Assembly (NCBI GenBank): GCA_035547155.1
Contig: DASZVJ010000107.1
Coordinates: 1 to 40,320 of the forward strand
Direction of reading: 5' to 3'
DNA: 40,320 nucleotides
Source: CAZNMF01 sp035547155
GTDB taxonomy: Bacteria > Acidobacteriota > Vicinamibacteria > Vicinamibacterales > SCN-69-37
Position numbers and translations under genes: made by a program
The notes under the pieces: generated by a model
The model's database searches: none
What the model saw: the letters and a program-made list of their open reading frames with translations, nothing else
What the model was told of the DNA's origin: nothing
Shown here: piece after piece, positions 8,018 through 17,060 of the stretch
Layout: the number at the start of each line of letters is the position of its first letter
Numbering within the stretch: position 1 is the stretch's first letter

Positions 8018-10668
8018 CGCCGCATCGTCCTCCACGTCTGGCCGAATGGCTGCTCGCGCGATTCGTGTGGGCGGACGAGCGCGCGACCGTGCTCGGCGAT
8101 CTCGATGAGCAATTTGGCGAGCAGGTCGCGTCCATTGGCGCCGCGCGCGCGTCGCTGTGGTACTGGCGCGAAGCACTGCGGCTCATCTGGGGATTCTGGT
8201 GGTGGGCGCTCCGTCTCGGCTGCCGACGAGCCGCCACGATGGCCACAGACGACGTGCGGTATGCGATGCGGCGGCTGCGCAAACAGCCGGTCGCGTCGTT
8301 GGTGTCCGTCGCGACGCTGGCGTGCGCGATCGGCGCGGCGGCGGCCACGTGGACGCTCGTGTCCGCGGTGCTGCTCCATCCGCTGAAGCTGGACAGGGCC
8401 GATCGGATCGTGGACATCGCGTATCGCGCACAAGACGCACAAGGCACGGTGCGAACGGACGACGGCTACAACTATCCCGAATATGTCGCCCTGCGTGATG
8501 CGGCACCGATGCACGTCGCGGCGTGGGGGGCGATCGGCTCGTCGACACCGCTGACGATTTCGACCGGGGACGACGAGCGCCGAATCAGAGTGATCTACGC
8601 GAGCCACGACCTGTTCGATGTGCTCGGCGTGCGGATGTCGCTTGGCCGTTTCTTTGGTGAGCGCGACGATCGCCGCGGCGCTCCGCTCGTCGCCGTGCTG
8701 TCCGATCGGCTTTGGCGCGGTCAGTTCGCTTCTGATGCCAACGTCGTCGGACGTGTCATTCACATGCGCGACCGCGCCGTGACGATCGTCGGTGTCGCAC
8801 CGCGCGCATTTCGTGGTCTCGAGGTCGGACGTACGCCGGATCTCATCCTGCCGTTGCACGCGATCGACCAAGTCGAGACCTATCCCAATCTGTTCGGCGC
8901 TCGTCCGGTCTTGTGGTGGATTACGCCTGTCGCACGGCTGCCCGACGGCATGACGACAGCGCAAATGGAGGAGCGGCTGAATGGCTTACAGCTCGATCCC
9001 GACAACAAGAAGACGTTCGTGCTCAATGGCGTCGAAACCGCCGCGCTCAATCCAACGTCGCGCGTGACCGTCACGCAATTCAGCCGGCTACTCGGCGCGA
9101 CGGTCGCGATGCTCCTGGCGATCGGCAGCGTCACCGTCGGCATGCTGCTCGTGCTGCGGACCGACGCGCGGCGCGGCGAGTTGGCGATGTGCCTCGCGCT
9201 CGGCGCCTCGCGTGCGCGCGTCGCAGCCGGGATCGCGATCGAAGGCCTCCTGCTTGCGGTGGCGGGCGCCGCTTTGTCGCTGCCGGTCAGTCAGATGCTG
9301 TTCGCGGGGCTCGGCACGTTTCAGCTGCCGGGCGGCATCGGCGTCAATCAACTCGACCTGACGATCGATGGCCGCGTCCTCGCGGGCGTCGCCGTCGCCG
9401 GCATCGCGAGCGTCCTGTTGATGGCGCTCGTGTCCAGCGCATTCGGCCTTCGCCGCGATCCCGGCGACGCGCTGCGCTCGCACGCCGGTGCCACGTCGCG
9501 CATGACGCGCCGAGGCTCGCGTGCGGCACTCGTCACCGCGCAAGTCGCGGTCACGCTCGTGCTCGTGACGGGCGCGGGCCTGTTCGCGCGCAGCGTCGTG
9601 CGTGCGCTCTCGCTCAATCCCGGCATCGACACGAGCCGGCTGTTCCGTGTGGATCTGCCGCTTCCGGGCTATGGATACGACGCCGCACGGGAATGGGCTT
9701 TCGTCGATGTGCTTCGCGAGCGGCTCGCCCATCAACCCGCCATCGCGTCGGTCGGCGTCTCGGAGTCCTGGGAGGCGTACAAGCGAATCCAGGTCGACGG
9801 CACGACGATCGAGTTGCCCAGCTTTGCGTCTCCCGCTTGGATCGATAGCCAGTATTTCAGCACGATCGGCCTGCCAATCTCGATGGGCCGCGCCTTCACG
9901 ACGAGCGATCGCATCGGCGCGCCACCCGTGGCGGTCGTCACGGCGTCATTGGCGAAGATCATCGACGGCGACGGCCATCCGATCGGACACCGCATCGGCC
10001 ACGACTCCACCTCAGCCGAGGTCGTCGGCGTCGTGCCGGATCTCGTCTTCTCACCGGCCGGGACGAAGCCGCTCGGTTGGTACATGCCTCTTGCGCAGGC
10101 GCCGCCCCTGCCAACGTATCCTGGCGCCCCAGGTCCGAAGCTCTTCGTTCGAGCCACACACGACGCGGCTGATGCGAGAGCCCTCCTTACTGCAGCCGTT
10201 CGCGACATCGATCCACAGATCCGCCTGAAGTCCATGAGCACCATCGACGAATGGATCCTCGACGACATGGCGCCGCAGCGCTTCGGCGCGACCGTCATGG
10301 GCGCGCTCGGCGCGATCGCGCTGCTCTTGAGCGTGTTCGGCACCTACGTGCTCGTCGAGTCGATGGCCACGCTGCGCCGGCGCGAGATGGGCATCCGCGC
10401 CGCGCTCGGCGCGCCAGACGGCCATTTGAAGATGCTGCTCTTCTCCGAGACGTTCCGTCTCGTCGGCGCGGGTCTGTTGCTCGGCTTCGGACTCTCGTGG
10501 CTGGGCGCCGGCACGATTCGCGCCTTCCTCTTTCAAGTCGAGCCGTTCGATCCGCTCGTCACCCTCAGCGTCGCCGCACTCATCGTTGTGCTCGCCGTGC
10601 TCGTCACGCTGCGTCCCGCGCTCGCCGCCGCGCGCGTCGATCTGGCGCAAGTGCTACACGACGAGTGA
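8014..10668 (+). CDS. ADOP-type ABC transporter permease (MacB/FtsX fold)
   Basis: An 884-residue permease of the acidobacterial duplicated-orphan type. A short N-terminal prefix domain (residues 1-75, APRLAEW-like start with a helix ending LRLGCRRAA) precedes a first MacB-type unit: a membrane helix near 95-118, a long periplasmic domain (PNLFGARP region), and FtsX-type membrane helices about 350-490. A second unit repeats this layout, with its periplasmic part about 530-740 and final helices about 755-880 containing RRREMGIRAALGA. These permeases lack a neighbouring ATPase gene, as here; the cognate ATPase is unknown. Start codon overlaps the padR stop. Function is probably export or envelope maintenance; substrate unknown. 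Confidence 0.88.
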   Translation: MTPHRPPRLAEWLLARFVWADERATVLGDLDEQFGEQVASIGAARASLWYWREALRLIWGFWWWALRLGCRRAATMATDDVRYAMRRLRKQPVASLVSVATLACAIGAAAATWTLVSAVLLHPLKLDRADRIVDIAYRAQDAQGTVRTDDGYNYPEYVALRDAAPMHVAAWGAIGSSTPLTISTGDDERRIRVIYASHDLFDVLGVRMSLGRFFGERDDRRGAPLVAVLSDRLWRGQFASDANVVGRVIHMRDRAVTIVGVAPRAFRGLEVGRTPDLILPLHAIDQVETYPNLFGARPVLWWITPVARLPDGMTTAQMEERLNGLQLDPDNKKTFVLNGVETAALNPTSRVTVTQFSRLLGATVAMLLAIGSVTVGMLLVLRTDARRGELAMCLALGASRARVAAGIAIEGLLLAVAGAALSLPVSQMLFAGLGTFQLPGGIGVNQLDLTIDGRVLAGVAVAGIASVLLMALVSSAFGLRRDPGDALRSHAGATSRMTRRGSRAALVTAQVAVTLVLVTGAGLFARSVVRALSLNPGIDTSRLFRVDLPLPGYGYDAAREWAFVDVLRERLAHQPAIASVGVSESWEAYKRIQVDGTTIELPSFASPAWIDSQYFSTIGLPISMGRAFTTSDRIGAPPVAVVTASLAKIIDGDGHPIGHRIGHDSTSAEVVGVVPDLVFSPAGTKPLGWYMPLAQAPPLPTYPGAPGPKLFVRATHDAADARALLTAAVRDIDPQIRLKSMSTIDEWILDDMAPQRFGATVMGALGAIALLLSVFGTYVLVESMATLRRREMGIRAALGAPDGHLKMLLFSETFRLVGAGLLLGFGLSWLGAGTIRAFLFQVEPFDPLVTLSVAALIVVLAVLVTLRPALAAARVDLAQVLHDE

Positions 10669-10703
10669 TCTCCCGCCTGGACTGTGCGACAGTACCTCCG
10701 CGC

Positions 10704-11342
10704 ATGGCTCCGGTCGTTCCCGATCCCAAGGCGATCAAAGCCTTCAAGACGGAGGCCGCGTTCGAGGCGTGGCTGCGCGTGAATCACGCGCGCGTGACGG
10801 AGATCTGGCTGCGGATCTACAAAAAACGTTCGGGGCGGCCGACGATCACGCCCGCACAGGCGCTGGACGTCGTGCTGTGCTGGGGCTGGATCGACGGCGT
10901 GCGCAAGCCGTTCGATGACGAGTCGTTCCTGCAGCGGTACACGCCGCGGCGCGCGCGCAGCATCTGGAGTCAGAACAACCAGGAGCACGTCGCGCGGCTG
11001 ACGAAGGCCGGCCGCATGCAGCCGTCCGGACACAAGCAGATCGAGGCGGCCAAAGCCGACGGCCGCTGGCACAACGCCTATGCGCCGATGCGCCACGCGA
11101 GCGCGGCGACGATCCCTGACGATCTCCGCGCGGCCATCGCCGCCAATCCTCGCGCGCAGCAGACGTTCGACACGCTCGATCGCCAGAATCTTTTCTCACT
11201 CGCTTTTCGCACGAACAACATGAAAACGCCCGACGGCCGCGCACGGAAAATCGCGTCGCTCGTCGAAACGCTGGCGCGCGGCGAGACGATCGTGACGAGG
11301 CGCCCGCCGCGGTCGCGCGCTTCACTCAAGAAGCCACGATAA
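10704..11342 (+). CDS. YdeI/OmpD-associated family protein
   Basis: A 212-residue protein matching the YdeI family: a conserved opening in which a helix with FEAWLRVNHA is followed by WLRIYKK, then LDVVLCWGWIDG and the RFTPR-like segment QRYTPRRARSIWS. The C-terminal half is helical and ends in a basic tail. In other bacteria relatives have been tied to resistance against cationic peptides or bacteriocins, but the mechanism is not settled. The ATG at 10704 lies 35 bases after the permease stop, so read-through from that operon is likely. Confidence 0.85.
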   Translation: MAPVVPDPKAIKAFKTEAAFEAWLRVNHARVTEIWLRIYKKRSGRPTITPAQALDVVLCWGWIDGVRKPFDDESFLQRYTPRRARSIWSQNNQEHVARLTKAGRMQPSGHKQIEAAKADGRWHNAYAPMRHASAATIPDDLRAAIAANPRAQQTFDTLDRQNLFSLAFRTNNMKTPDGRARKIASLVETLARGETIVTRRPPRSRASLKKPR

Positions 11343-11427
11343 GCCCTCATTTGAGGACACCTCGCGCGCCTCGGTTGCGAGCGTGGCGATTTTCCGCCTG
11401 TTTTCGACCTCTCTCGAACATGAAATC

Positions 11428-11443
11428 TGGCATCGGCCTTGCC
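11428..11443 (+). promoter_or_regulatory. Candidate sigma-54 (-24/-12) promoter of the PEGA gene
   Basis: The sequence TGGCATCGGCCTTGCC has GG (11429-11430) and GC (11441-11442) separated by exactly ten bases, matching the TGGCAC-N5-TTGC consensus at nearly all key positions. A transcript would begin near 11454, about 50 bases before the PEGA gene start, leaving room for its GGAGG ribosome binding site. Confidence 0.5.
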
Positions 11444-11505
11444 CATATGAAGCGTGAACGATTTGAAAGTGTCCCCGCCACGAGAGGGACCGCACGGAGG
11501 CTCAT

Positions 11506-12300
11506 ATGTTCTCGACATCCCGCACTTTGATCCTGGCGCCGGCCGCTCTTGCCCTGACGATCGGCTTGGCGACGCCGGCGGCGGCGCAACGCGGCCAGAA
11601 CGATGAGCATCGCCGCGCCGCGCCGCGATCCGAACAGCGCGCCCCGGCCTCGCGTCCGGCGCCGCAGGTCGAGCGCAGAACGGCACCGAACGCCTCGCGG
11701 CCGCCGGCCGTTCGCCCGCAGGCCGCACCGCCGGCCCGATTCAACAACGTTCCGCACGCGCAACCGCGCCGCGAGGCGCCGCGCGTCTACGACTCGCGCC
11801 CGAACGTCCGCAGCTACGCCGTGCCGCGGCCGTACGTCGCGCCGCGCTACACGCCGTACCGCAGCTATGGGCGTCCGTACGTCTCGCGCCGGCCGGTGTT
11901 CGTGCGGCCGTACTATGCGTTCCGCCCGCGCTTCGCGTTCAGCTTCGGGCTGAGCGTCGGCTATGGCGTGCCGTATCCGTTCACCTACTACGACCCGTAC
12001 GCGCCGTACAACTTCGACGTCGCGGTGGCGCCGGGCTACGTCGCGGGTAACACGAGCGCCTACTACAGCCGCGTCGGCGGGCTCAGCTTCAACATCGATC
12101 CGATGGATGCGGCGGTGTTCCTCGACGGCCAGTATGTCGGCACGGCCGAGGACTTCGCCCCGGATCAGATGCCGCTGACGCTGCCGGTCGGCCGCCATCA
12201 CGTGGACCTGCGCGCGGACGGCTTCATGACCGCGTCGTTCGACATCACGATCGTGGGCGGACAGGTCATCCCCTACGAAGGCACGCTCGCACAGCAGTAG
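11506..12300 (+). CDS. Secreted PEGA-domain protein
   Basis: A 264-residue exported protein. Residues 1-27 form a clear signal peptide ending ATPAAAQ. A basic Arg/Pro/Ala-rich, probably disordered region (about 28-110) and a Tyr/Pro-rich stretch (about 110-170, repeated PYV, RPY and YDPYAPY) lead to a C-terminal PEGA domain (about 190-262: INIDP-like strand, FLDGQYVGTAEDF, LPVGRHHVDLRADGF). PEGA domains are surface or cell-wall associated beta domains of unclear ligand. A GGAGG site precedes the ATG. The gene stands alone behind a sigma-54-like promoter, which suggests regulated expression. The exact role is not known. Confidence 0.85.
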   Translation: MFSTSRTLILAPAALALTIGLATPAAAQRGQNDEHRRAAPRSEQRAPASRPAPQVERRTAPNASRPPAVRPQAAPPARFNNVPHAQPRREAPRVYDSRPNVRSYAVPRPYVAPRYTPYRSYGRPYVSRRPVFVRPYYAFRPRFAFSFGLSVGYGVPYPFTYYDPYAPYNFDVAVAPGYVAGNTSAYYSRVGGLSFNIDPMDAAVFLDGQYVGTAEDFAPDQMPLTLPVGRHHVDLRADGFMTASFDITIVGGQVIPYEGTLAQQ

Positions 12301-12315
12301 CGCACGGATCGCTTC

Positions 12316-12409
12316 CACCGGGCGGCCACAAGGGCCGCCCCTACGGCTCGGTAGCCCGAAGCCTGTGGCCCGAAGCCGGTGTAGGGGCGGCCCTCGTGGC
12401 CGCCCGGTG
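12316..12409. repeat. Long inverted repeat with 29-bp arms (GGCGGCC-rich palindromic element)
   Basis: Arms at 12316-12344 and 12381-12409 are reverse complements over 29 bases with one mismatch, separated by 36 bases that carry the smaller repeat CCCGAAGC twice. It lies between the convergent PEGA and LysR genes. This looks like a dispersed intergenic palindromic unit, and as RNA it would form a very stable hairpin that could act as a bidirectional transcript end. There is no T tract. Confidence 0.85.
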
Positions 12410-12417
12410 CATTTTCC

Positions 12418-13266
12418 TTACGACGCTCGTCCCGGCACACACGCACGCAAGCCCGCACGGACGCGACCGAGCGTCTCGTCCGCGGTACGCGGCGGATACA
12501 CCGCATAGATCGAGTGCGAGAACTCCGGCGCGCCGGACACTCTGAAAAGCTTGTTCTGCTCGATGAGCTCCTGCACCGCGCTGGATCGAAAGTAGCCGGA
12601 CCCGCCCGCCGCCTGCAGATACAGCAGCGCCAGCGGGCCGAGCGAGACGGAGAGGGCTGGGCTGCCGAGCTCGGAGAACGCCGCGCGGCTGCTCGCCGTG
12701 AATCCACTGCCCCAATCGACGTGCACGTACGTCTCGGGCTGCCAGTGGCCGCTCGGATCGGTCGTCACCATCACCAGCTTCTCTTCCAGCAGCAGCTCGA
12801 CGACGAGATTGGATCGTTGCGGTGGACCGTAGACGACGGCGAGATCGAGCGTGCCGTCCTGGATACGCTCGATCAGACGATCGGCGATCTCGACTTCGAC
12901 GCGGACCGCGACGTCCGGGCACTGACGGTGCATCCACAGCAGCCAGTCGGTCAGCAGCGGATGCCACAGGCTCGGCTCGCCGCCAATGCCCACGAACTGC
13001 GCGCGGCCGATGGGCAGCGCCACCTGCTGCCGCGCGTCCTCCCACACCTTGACGAGCGCCGTCGCGTAGCGCACGAACCGCTCGCCAGCGGCCGTCAATC
13101 GCGCACCCGATTTGTCGCGCACGAACAGCCGCGTATCCAGCTGATCCTCGAGCGTGCGGATTCTGGCGCTAACCGCCGTTTGCGTGAGGTGCAGCTGCTC
13201 GCCCGCCGACGCGAAACTGCCATGCGCCACGATGGCGAGAAACGTGCGGGCCTGGTCGATGTCCAT
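12418..13266 (-). CDS. LysR family transcriptional regulator, divergent to cysJI
   Basis: A 282-residue LysR-type regulator. The N-terminal winged helix-turn-helix is plain: FLAIVAHGSFASAGEQLHLT, then TAVSARIRTLEDQL and LFVRDKSGARLTAAGE. The effector-binding domain follows from about residue 90. It is transcribed away from cysJ across an 87-base gap holding a dyad with the T-N11-A pattern, the usual layout for a LysR protein controlling its divergent neighbours. By analogy with CysB-type regulators it may control sulfite reductase in response to sulfur status, but the inducer cannot be read from sequence. Confidence 0.88.
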   Translation of the reverse strand: MDIDQARTFLAIVAHGSFASAGEQLHLTQTAVSARIRTLEDQLDTRLFVRDKSGARLTAAGERFVRYATALVKVWEDARQQVALPIGRAQFVGIGGEPSLWHPLLTDWLLWMHRQCPDVAVRVEVEIADRLIERIQDGTLDLAVVYGPPQRSNLVVELLLEEKLVMVTTDPSGHWQPETYVHVDWGSGFTASSRAAFSELGSPALSVSLGPLALLYLQAAGGSGYFRSSAVQELIEQNKLFRVSGAPEFSHSIYAVYPPRTADETLGRVRAGLRACVPGRAS

Positions 13267-13288
13267 CTCGTGTCCTCAAAAAATCCTG

Positions 13289-13305
13289 GTTCGATCCACA
13301 AGAAC
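13289..13305 (+). promoter_or_regulatory. Candidate LysR operator in the lysR-cysJ intergenic region
   Basis: GTTC-N9-GAAC is a dyad containing the T-N11-A core of LysR binding sites. It sits between the divergent starts, 23 bases from the lysR start codon. Confidence 0.4.
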
Positions 13306-13353
13306 ATTCGTTTGTCGGCACGCGGAGCGGGATGACACGATCGCTCCAGCAGC

Positions 13354-15189
13354 GTGACCCACGTCGTCGACGAGCCTACTTCCTCTTCTTCCTCGCGGCC
13401 AGCGGTCCTGACCGGCAGTCAATGGAACGCGTTGCAGGCGCTGGCCGGATCGCTGACCGCCTCACAGGCGCTCTGGGCGAGCGGCTATCTGTTTGCGCTC
13501 AGTCACGTCGGCACCAGCGCGGTTGCTGAGGCGCCACCAACCGACGCGCCGGGCCCGCAGACGCCCACGCGCACGCTGACGATTCTCTACGGCAGCGAGA
13601 CCGGCAACAGCACGGCCCTGGCCCGCGCGCTTGCGGGCCGCGCCGCCGCGCTCGACCTGTCGCCCGCGATCGTCGACATGGCGGAGTACGTCCCGAGGCG
13701 CCTCAAAGACGAGCAGGACCTGCTCGTCATCACGAGCACGCACGGCGACGGCGATCCGCCGCAGTCGGCCGCGTCGTTCTTCGAGTTCCTCGAAGGCCGC
13801 AAGGCGCCGCGTCTGCCACATCTGCGCTACGCCGTGCTCGCGCTCGGCGATTCGTCCTACGAGCATTTCTGCGAAGCCGGCAACCGGCTCGATCGCCGGC
13901 TGGAAGGACTCGGTGCGGCGCAGATCTGCGCGCGAGTGGATTGCGACGTCGACTTCGATGCTCCCGCCGCGGCGTGGACCGACACCGTGCTCGCCGCGCT
14001 CGTCTCGTCGTCTGGTGACAGCGACGTCGCACACGCTCCCCAAGCGACGTCACCGTTGCCGGCGGCGCCCACTATCGATCGGCAACACCCGCTCGAAGTC
14101 ACCGTTGCAGACAATCTGGTCCTGACTGGACGCGGATCGACCAAGGAGACGCGTCACATCGAGTTGTCGGTCGACGCGGGCGCGCTGACGTTCTCCCCTG
14201 GCGACGCGCTCGGCGTGGTGGTGCGCAACGATCCGCGGCTCGTCCGCGATCTGCTCGACACGCTCGCGCTGTCGCCCGATACGCCCGTGACGGCGGCGAA
14301 GCGCAAGACGACGCTGGCGGACGCGCTCGAAAGCGATTACGAGATCACGACTATCACGCCGCGGTTCCTCGACGCGTGGGCCACGCTCACGTCAGCTACC
14401 GATCTCAAGCGGCTGACCGCCGCGTCCGCCGCCGCGGAGCGCGCCGCGCTGCAGCGCACGCATCACATCGTCGACGTCGTGCGGCGCTACCCCGCTCCCG
14501 GCGTGGCCGTCGACGCGCTCCTTGCGGCGCTTCGTCCGCTCACGCCACGTTTGTATTCGATCGCATCGAGCCGAACGGCCATTCCCGACGAAGTGCATCT
14601 CCTTGTGTCCGTCGTGCGCTACACGCTGCACGAGCGCGAGCGCAGCGGCGTCGCGTCGGGCCATCTCGCCGATCGCTGCGCGCCAGGCGACACGCTGCCG
14701 GTGTACGTCCAGGCCAATCCGCATTTCCGGCTGCCAGACGATGACGTGCCGATCGTGATGATTGGTGCGGGTACGGGCGTCGCGCCATATCGGGCGTTTC
14801 TGCAGGAACGTGAGGCGCGCGGCGCGAGAGGCCGATCGTGGCTCGTGTTCGGCGATCGGCACTTCCGCACGGACTTCCTCTATCAAACCGAGTGGCAGGA
14901 TCTGCTCAAGCGCGGCGTGCTGACGCGCATGGACGTCGCGTTCTCGCGCGATGGCCGCGACAAGGCGTACGTGCAACATCGCCTCGTCGAGCACGCGCGC
15001 GAGATCTTCGCATGGCTCGAAGACGGCGCGCACGTCTACGTGTGCGGGGACGCGAGCCGGATGGCGCCCGATGTCGACGAAGCGCTGACGGCGATCGTCG
15101 AGTGCGCCGGCCAGCGCGATCGCGACGCCGCGGTCGACTATCTCCGTCAGTTGCAGCACGCGCACCGCTATCAGCGCGACGTCTATTAG
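13354..15189 (+). CDS. cysJ: Sulfite reductase [NADPH] flavoprotein alpha-component
   Basis: A 611-residue diflavin reductase. Residues 18-50 resemble the short CysJ N-terminal segment (LTASQALWASGYLFAL). A flavodoxin domain follows (about 70-215), with the FMN phosphate loop YGSETGNS, the STHGDGDPP loop and LGDSSYEHFC. The FAD/NADPH domain (about 240-611) has RLYSIASS, GHLADR, the NADPH motif GAGTGVAPYRAFLQER, and ends in RYQRDVY, the usual CysJ end. It would move electrons from NADPH through FAD and FMN to CysI. The GTG start lacks an obvious ribosome binding site. It overlaps the stop of a short upstream frame (13259-13357), so coupling is possible. cysI follows after six bases. Confidence 0.95.
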   Translation: MTHVVDEPTSSSSSRPAVLTGSQWNALQALAGSLTASQALWASGYLFALSHVGTSAVAEAPPTDAPGPQTPTRTLTILYGSETGNSTALARALAGRAAALDLSPAIVDMAEYVPRRLKDEQDLLVITSTHGDGDPPQSAASFFEFLEGRKAPRLPHLRYAVLALGDSSYEHFCEAGNRLDRRLEGLGAAQICARVDCDVDFDAPAAAWTDTVLAALVSSSGDSDVAHAPQATSPLPAAPTIDRQHPLEVTVADNLVLTGRGSTKETRHIELSVDAGALTFSPGDALGVVVRNDPRLVRDLLDTLALSPDTPVTAAKRKTTLADALESDYEITTITPRFLDAWATLTSATDLKRLTAASAAAERAALQRTHHIVDVVRRYPAPGVAVDALLAALRPLTPRLYSIASSRTAIPDEVHLLVSVVRYTLHERERSGVASGHLADRCAPGDTLPVYVQANPHFRLPDDDVPIVMIGAGTGVAPYRAFLQEREARGARGRSWLVFGDRHFRTDFLYQTEWQDLLKRGVLTRMDVAFSRDGRDKAYVQHRLVEHAREIFAWLEDGAHVYVCGDASRMAPDVDEALTAIVECAGQRDRDAAVDYLRQLQHAHRYQRDVY

Positions 15190-15195
15190 CCGGCC

Positions 15196-16950
15196 ATGAT
15201 CACGCCGCATTCCCCCGTCGATCGCAGCCGCGACCGGTCCCAGCCGCTCGACACGCTCGGTCCCGACGAGACGCTCAAAGCCGAGAGCCGGCAGCTGCGC
15301 GGCACGATCGCCACGGGCTTGCTCGATCGCATCACCGGCGCCGTGCCCGGCACCGGTCCGAAGCTGCTCAAGTTCCACGGCGTCTATCAGCAGGACGATC
15401 GCGATCTCCGCGACGAGCGGCGGCGGCAGAAGCTCGAGCCCGCGTACATGTTCATGGTGCGCGTCCGGCTGCCGGGCGGCGTGTGCACGCCGGCGCAGTG
15501 GCTGAAGCTCGACGAGTTGGCGCGCGCGCACGGCCACGACACGCTGCGAATCACGACACGCCAGACGATCCAGTTCCACTGGGTGCTGAAGCACCATCTG
15601 CGCGACACGATTCAGGGCCTGCACGACGTGCTGCTCGACACGATCGCTGCGTGTGGTGACGACTCGCGCGGCGTGATGTGCTCCGTCAATCCCGACGTCT
15701 CGCCGCTGCACACGGAGATCTACGACTGGGCGACACGCGCGAGCCAGCACGCGATTCCCAAAACGCGCGCGTATCACGAGATCTGGTACGGCGACGAGCG
15801 CGTCGCCTCGTCCGATCCCGAAGAGCCGTTCTACGGCGCGACGTACATGCCGCGCAAGTTCAAGATCGGCTTCGTGCTGCCGCCATCGAACGACATCGAC
15901 GTCTACGCACAGGACCTGGGCTTCATCGCCATCGAGCAGGACGGCCGGCTCGCCGGCTTCGACGTCGCGATCGGCGGCGGCATGGGCCGCACCGACTCGG
16001 CGCCGCACACGTATCCGCGGCTCGCCGACGTGATCGGCTTCGTACCCGCTGACCGCGTGATCGAGGTCATCGACGCCGTCATGAGCGTGCAGCGCGACTA
16101 CGGCGATCGCGTCGATCGCGGGCACGCGCGGTTCAAGTACACGATCGACGACAAAGGTCTCGACTGGATCGTCGGCGAGATCGAAGCACGGCTCGGCTGG
16201 CCGCTGCAACCCGCGCGGCCGTTCCACTTCACGTCGAACGCGGACCCGATCGGCTGGGTCCACGGCCGGGATGGCCGCGATCACCTCACGCTCTTCATCG
16301 AGAACGGGCGCGTCACGAACGGCGACGTGCGGCTGATGGACGGTCTACGCGCGCTCGCGCAGGCTCATACCGGGACGTTCCGTCTGACGCCGAATCAGAA
16401 TCTGATCGTGGCCGGCGTCACGCCGGACGCGCGCGCGTCGATTGATGCGCTCGCGCACGAGTACGGCCTGCTCGCGCTGAATACGCGCAGCACGCTGCGA
16501 CTGAACGCGATGGCCTGCGTGGCCTTGCCGACGTGCGGGCTCGCGATGGCCGAAAGCGAGCGCTATCTGCCGTCGCTGTTGACGACGCTCGAAGCGAGCC
16601 TCGCGAAGCATGGTCTCGAATCACAGCCCATCACGATCCGCATGAGCGGCTGCCCGAACGGCTGCTCGCGGCCGTACATCGCAGAGATTGCGCTGACCGG
16701 CCGCGCGCCCGGCAAATACAACCTTTACATCGGCGGCGGCGCGCACGGACAGCGCTTGAACCGCCTGTATCTCGAAAACGCCGGCGAGCCCGCCCTCGTC
16801 GAGGCCCTCGATCGGCTGTTCGCGCACTACGCGGCCGAGCGCGAGCCCGGCGAGCCCTTTGGGGACTTCGTCATTCGCGCCGGCCACGTCACCGCCGTCA
16901 CCGAAGGACGGCATTTCAACGATTCGCCCGATCGCGGGCATTTGCGATAG
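15196..16950 (+). CDS. cysI: Sulfite reductase [NADPH] hemoprotein beta-component
   Basis: A 584-residue sirohaem and 4Fe-4S protein reducing sulfite to sulfide with electrons from CysJ. The cluster cysteines are C441 and C447 (CVALPTC) and C486 and C490 (CPNGC), in the typical C-X5-C ... C-X3-C arrangement. Sirohaem-contact segments such as TTRQTIQFH and IGGGMGR are present, as are the two ferredoxin-like repeats of the family. Length is normal. It is coupled to cysJ six bases upstream. No sulfate-activation genes (cysDN, cysH) lie nearby, so sulfite here may come from thiosulfate or organosulfonates. A leader ORF and sulfurtransferase follow. Confidence 0.95.
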   Translation: MITPHSPVDRSRDRSQPLDTLGPDETLKAESRQLRGTIATGLLDRITGAVPGTGPKLLKFHGVYQQDDRDLRDERRRQKLEPAYMFMVRVRLPGGVCTPAQWLKLDELARAHGHDTLRITTRQTIQFHWVLKHHLRDTIQGLHDVLLDTIAACGDDSRGVMCSVNPDVSPLHTEIYDWATRASQHAIPKTRAYHEIWYGDERVASSDPEEPFYGATYMPRKFKIGFVLPPSNDIDVYAQDLGFIAIEQDGRLAGFDVAIGGGMGRTDSAPHTYPRLADVIGFVPADRVIEVIDAVMSVQRDYGDRVDRGHARFKYTIDDKGLDWIVGEIEARLGWPLQPARPFHFTSNADPIGWVHGRDGRDHLTLFIENGRVTNGDVRLMDGLRALAQAHTGTFRLTPNQNLIVAGVTPDARASIDALAHEYGLLALNTRSTLRLNAMACVALPTCGLAMAESERYLPSLLTTLEASLAKHGLESQPITIRMSGCPNGCSRPYIAEIALTGRAPGKYNLYIGGGAHGQRLNRLYLENAGEPALVEALDRLFAHYAAEREPGEPFGDFVIRAGHVTAVTEGRHFNDSPDRGHLR

Positions 16951-16967
16951 GCTGGGCTTCCATCGCC

Positions 16968-17060
16968 ATGCGCGATTTTCTCCACCACGGGACGCGGCCA
17001 CTGGCCAAGCCACTTGCGCACACGCGCTGTTGCGGCTGTACCACGTCCCGGCCGGTGTAG
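16968..17060 (+). CDS. Putative cysteine-rich regulatory leader peptide (30 aa)
   Basis: A 30-codon frame from ATG 16968 to TAG 17058-17060, 17 bases after the cysI stop and 175 bases before the sulfurtransferase start. Residues 20-24 read R-C-C-G-C, putting three cysteine codons within four, six codons before the stop. The segment coding the last codons can pair with two alternative partners (see the attenuator entry). Cysteine-codon runs in short ORFs act as cysteine-responsive attenuators upstream of sulfur genes, including sulfurtransferase genes, in mycobacteria. By analogy ribosome stalling here would signal low cysteine. The start has only a weak ribosome binding site. No homologue is known to me. 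The function is inference, supported by position, composition and RNA pairing. Confidence 0.5.
   Translation: MRDFLHHGTRPLAKPLAHTRCCGCTTSRPV

Noticed and set aside
14392..16284. A 630-codon open frame antisense to cysJ and cysI
   Set aside because: The composition is Arg/Ala/Asp-rich antisense filler, a common artefact in high-GC genes; the opposite strand encodes two fully recognisable enzymes.
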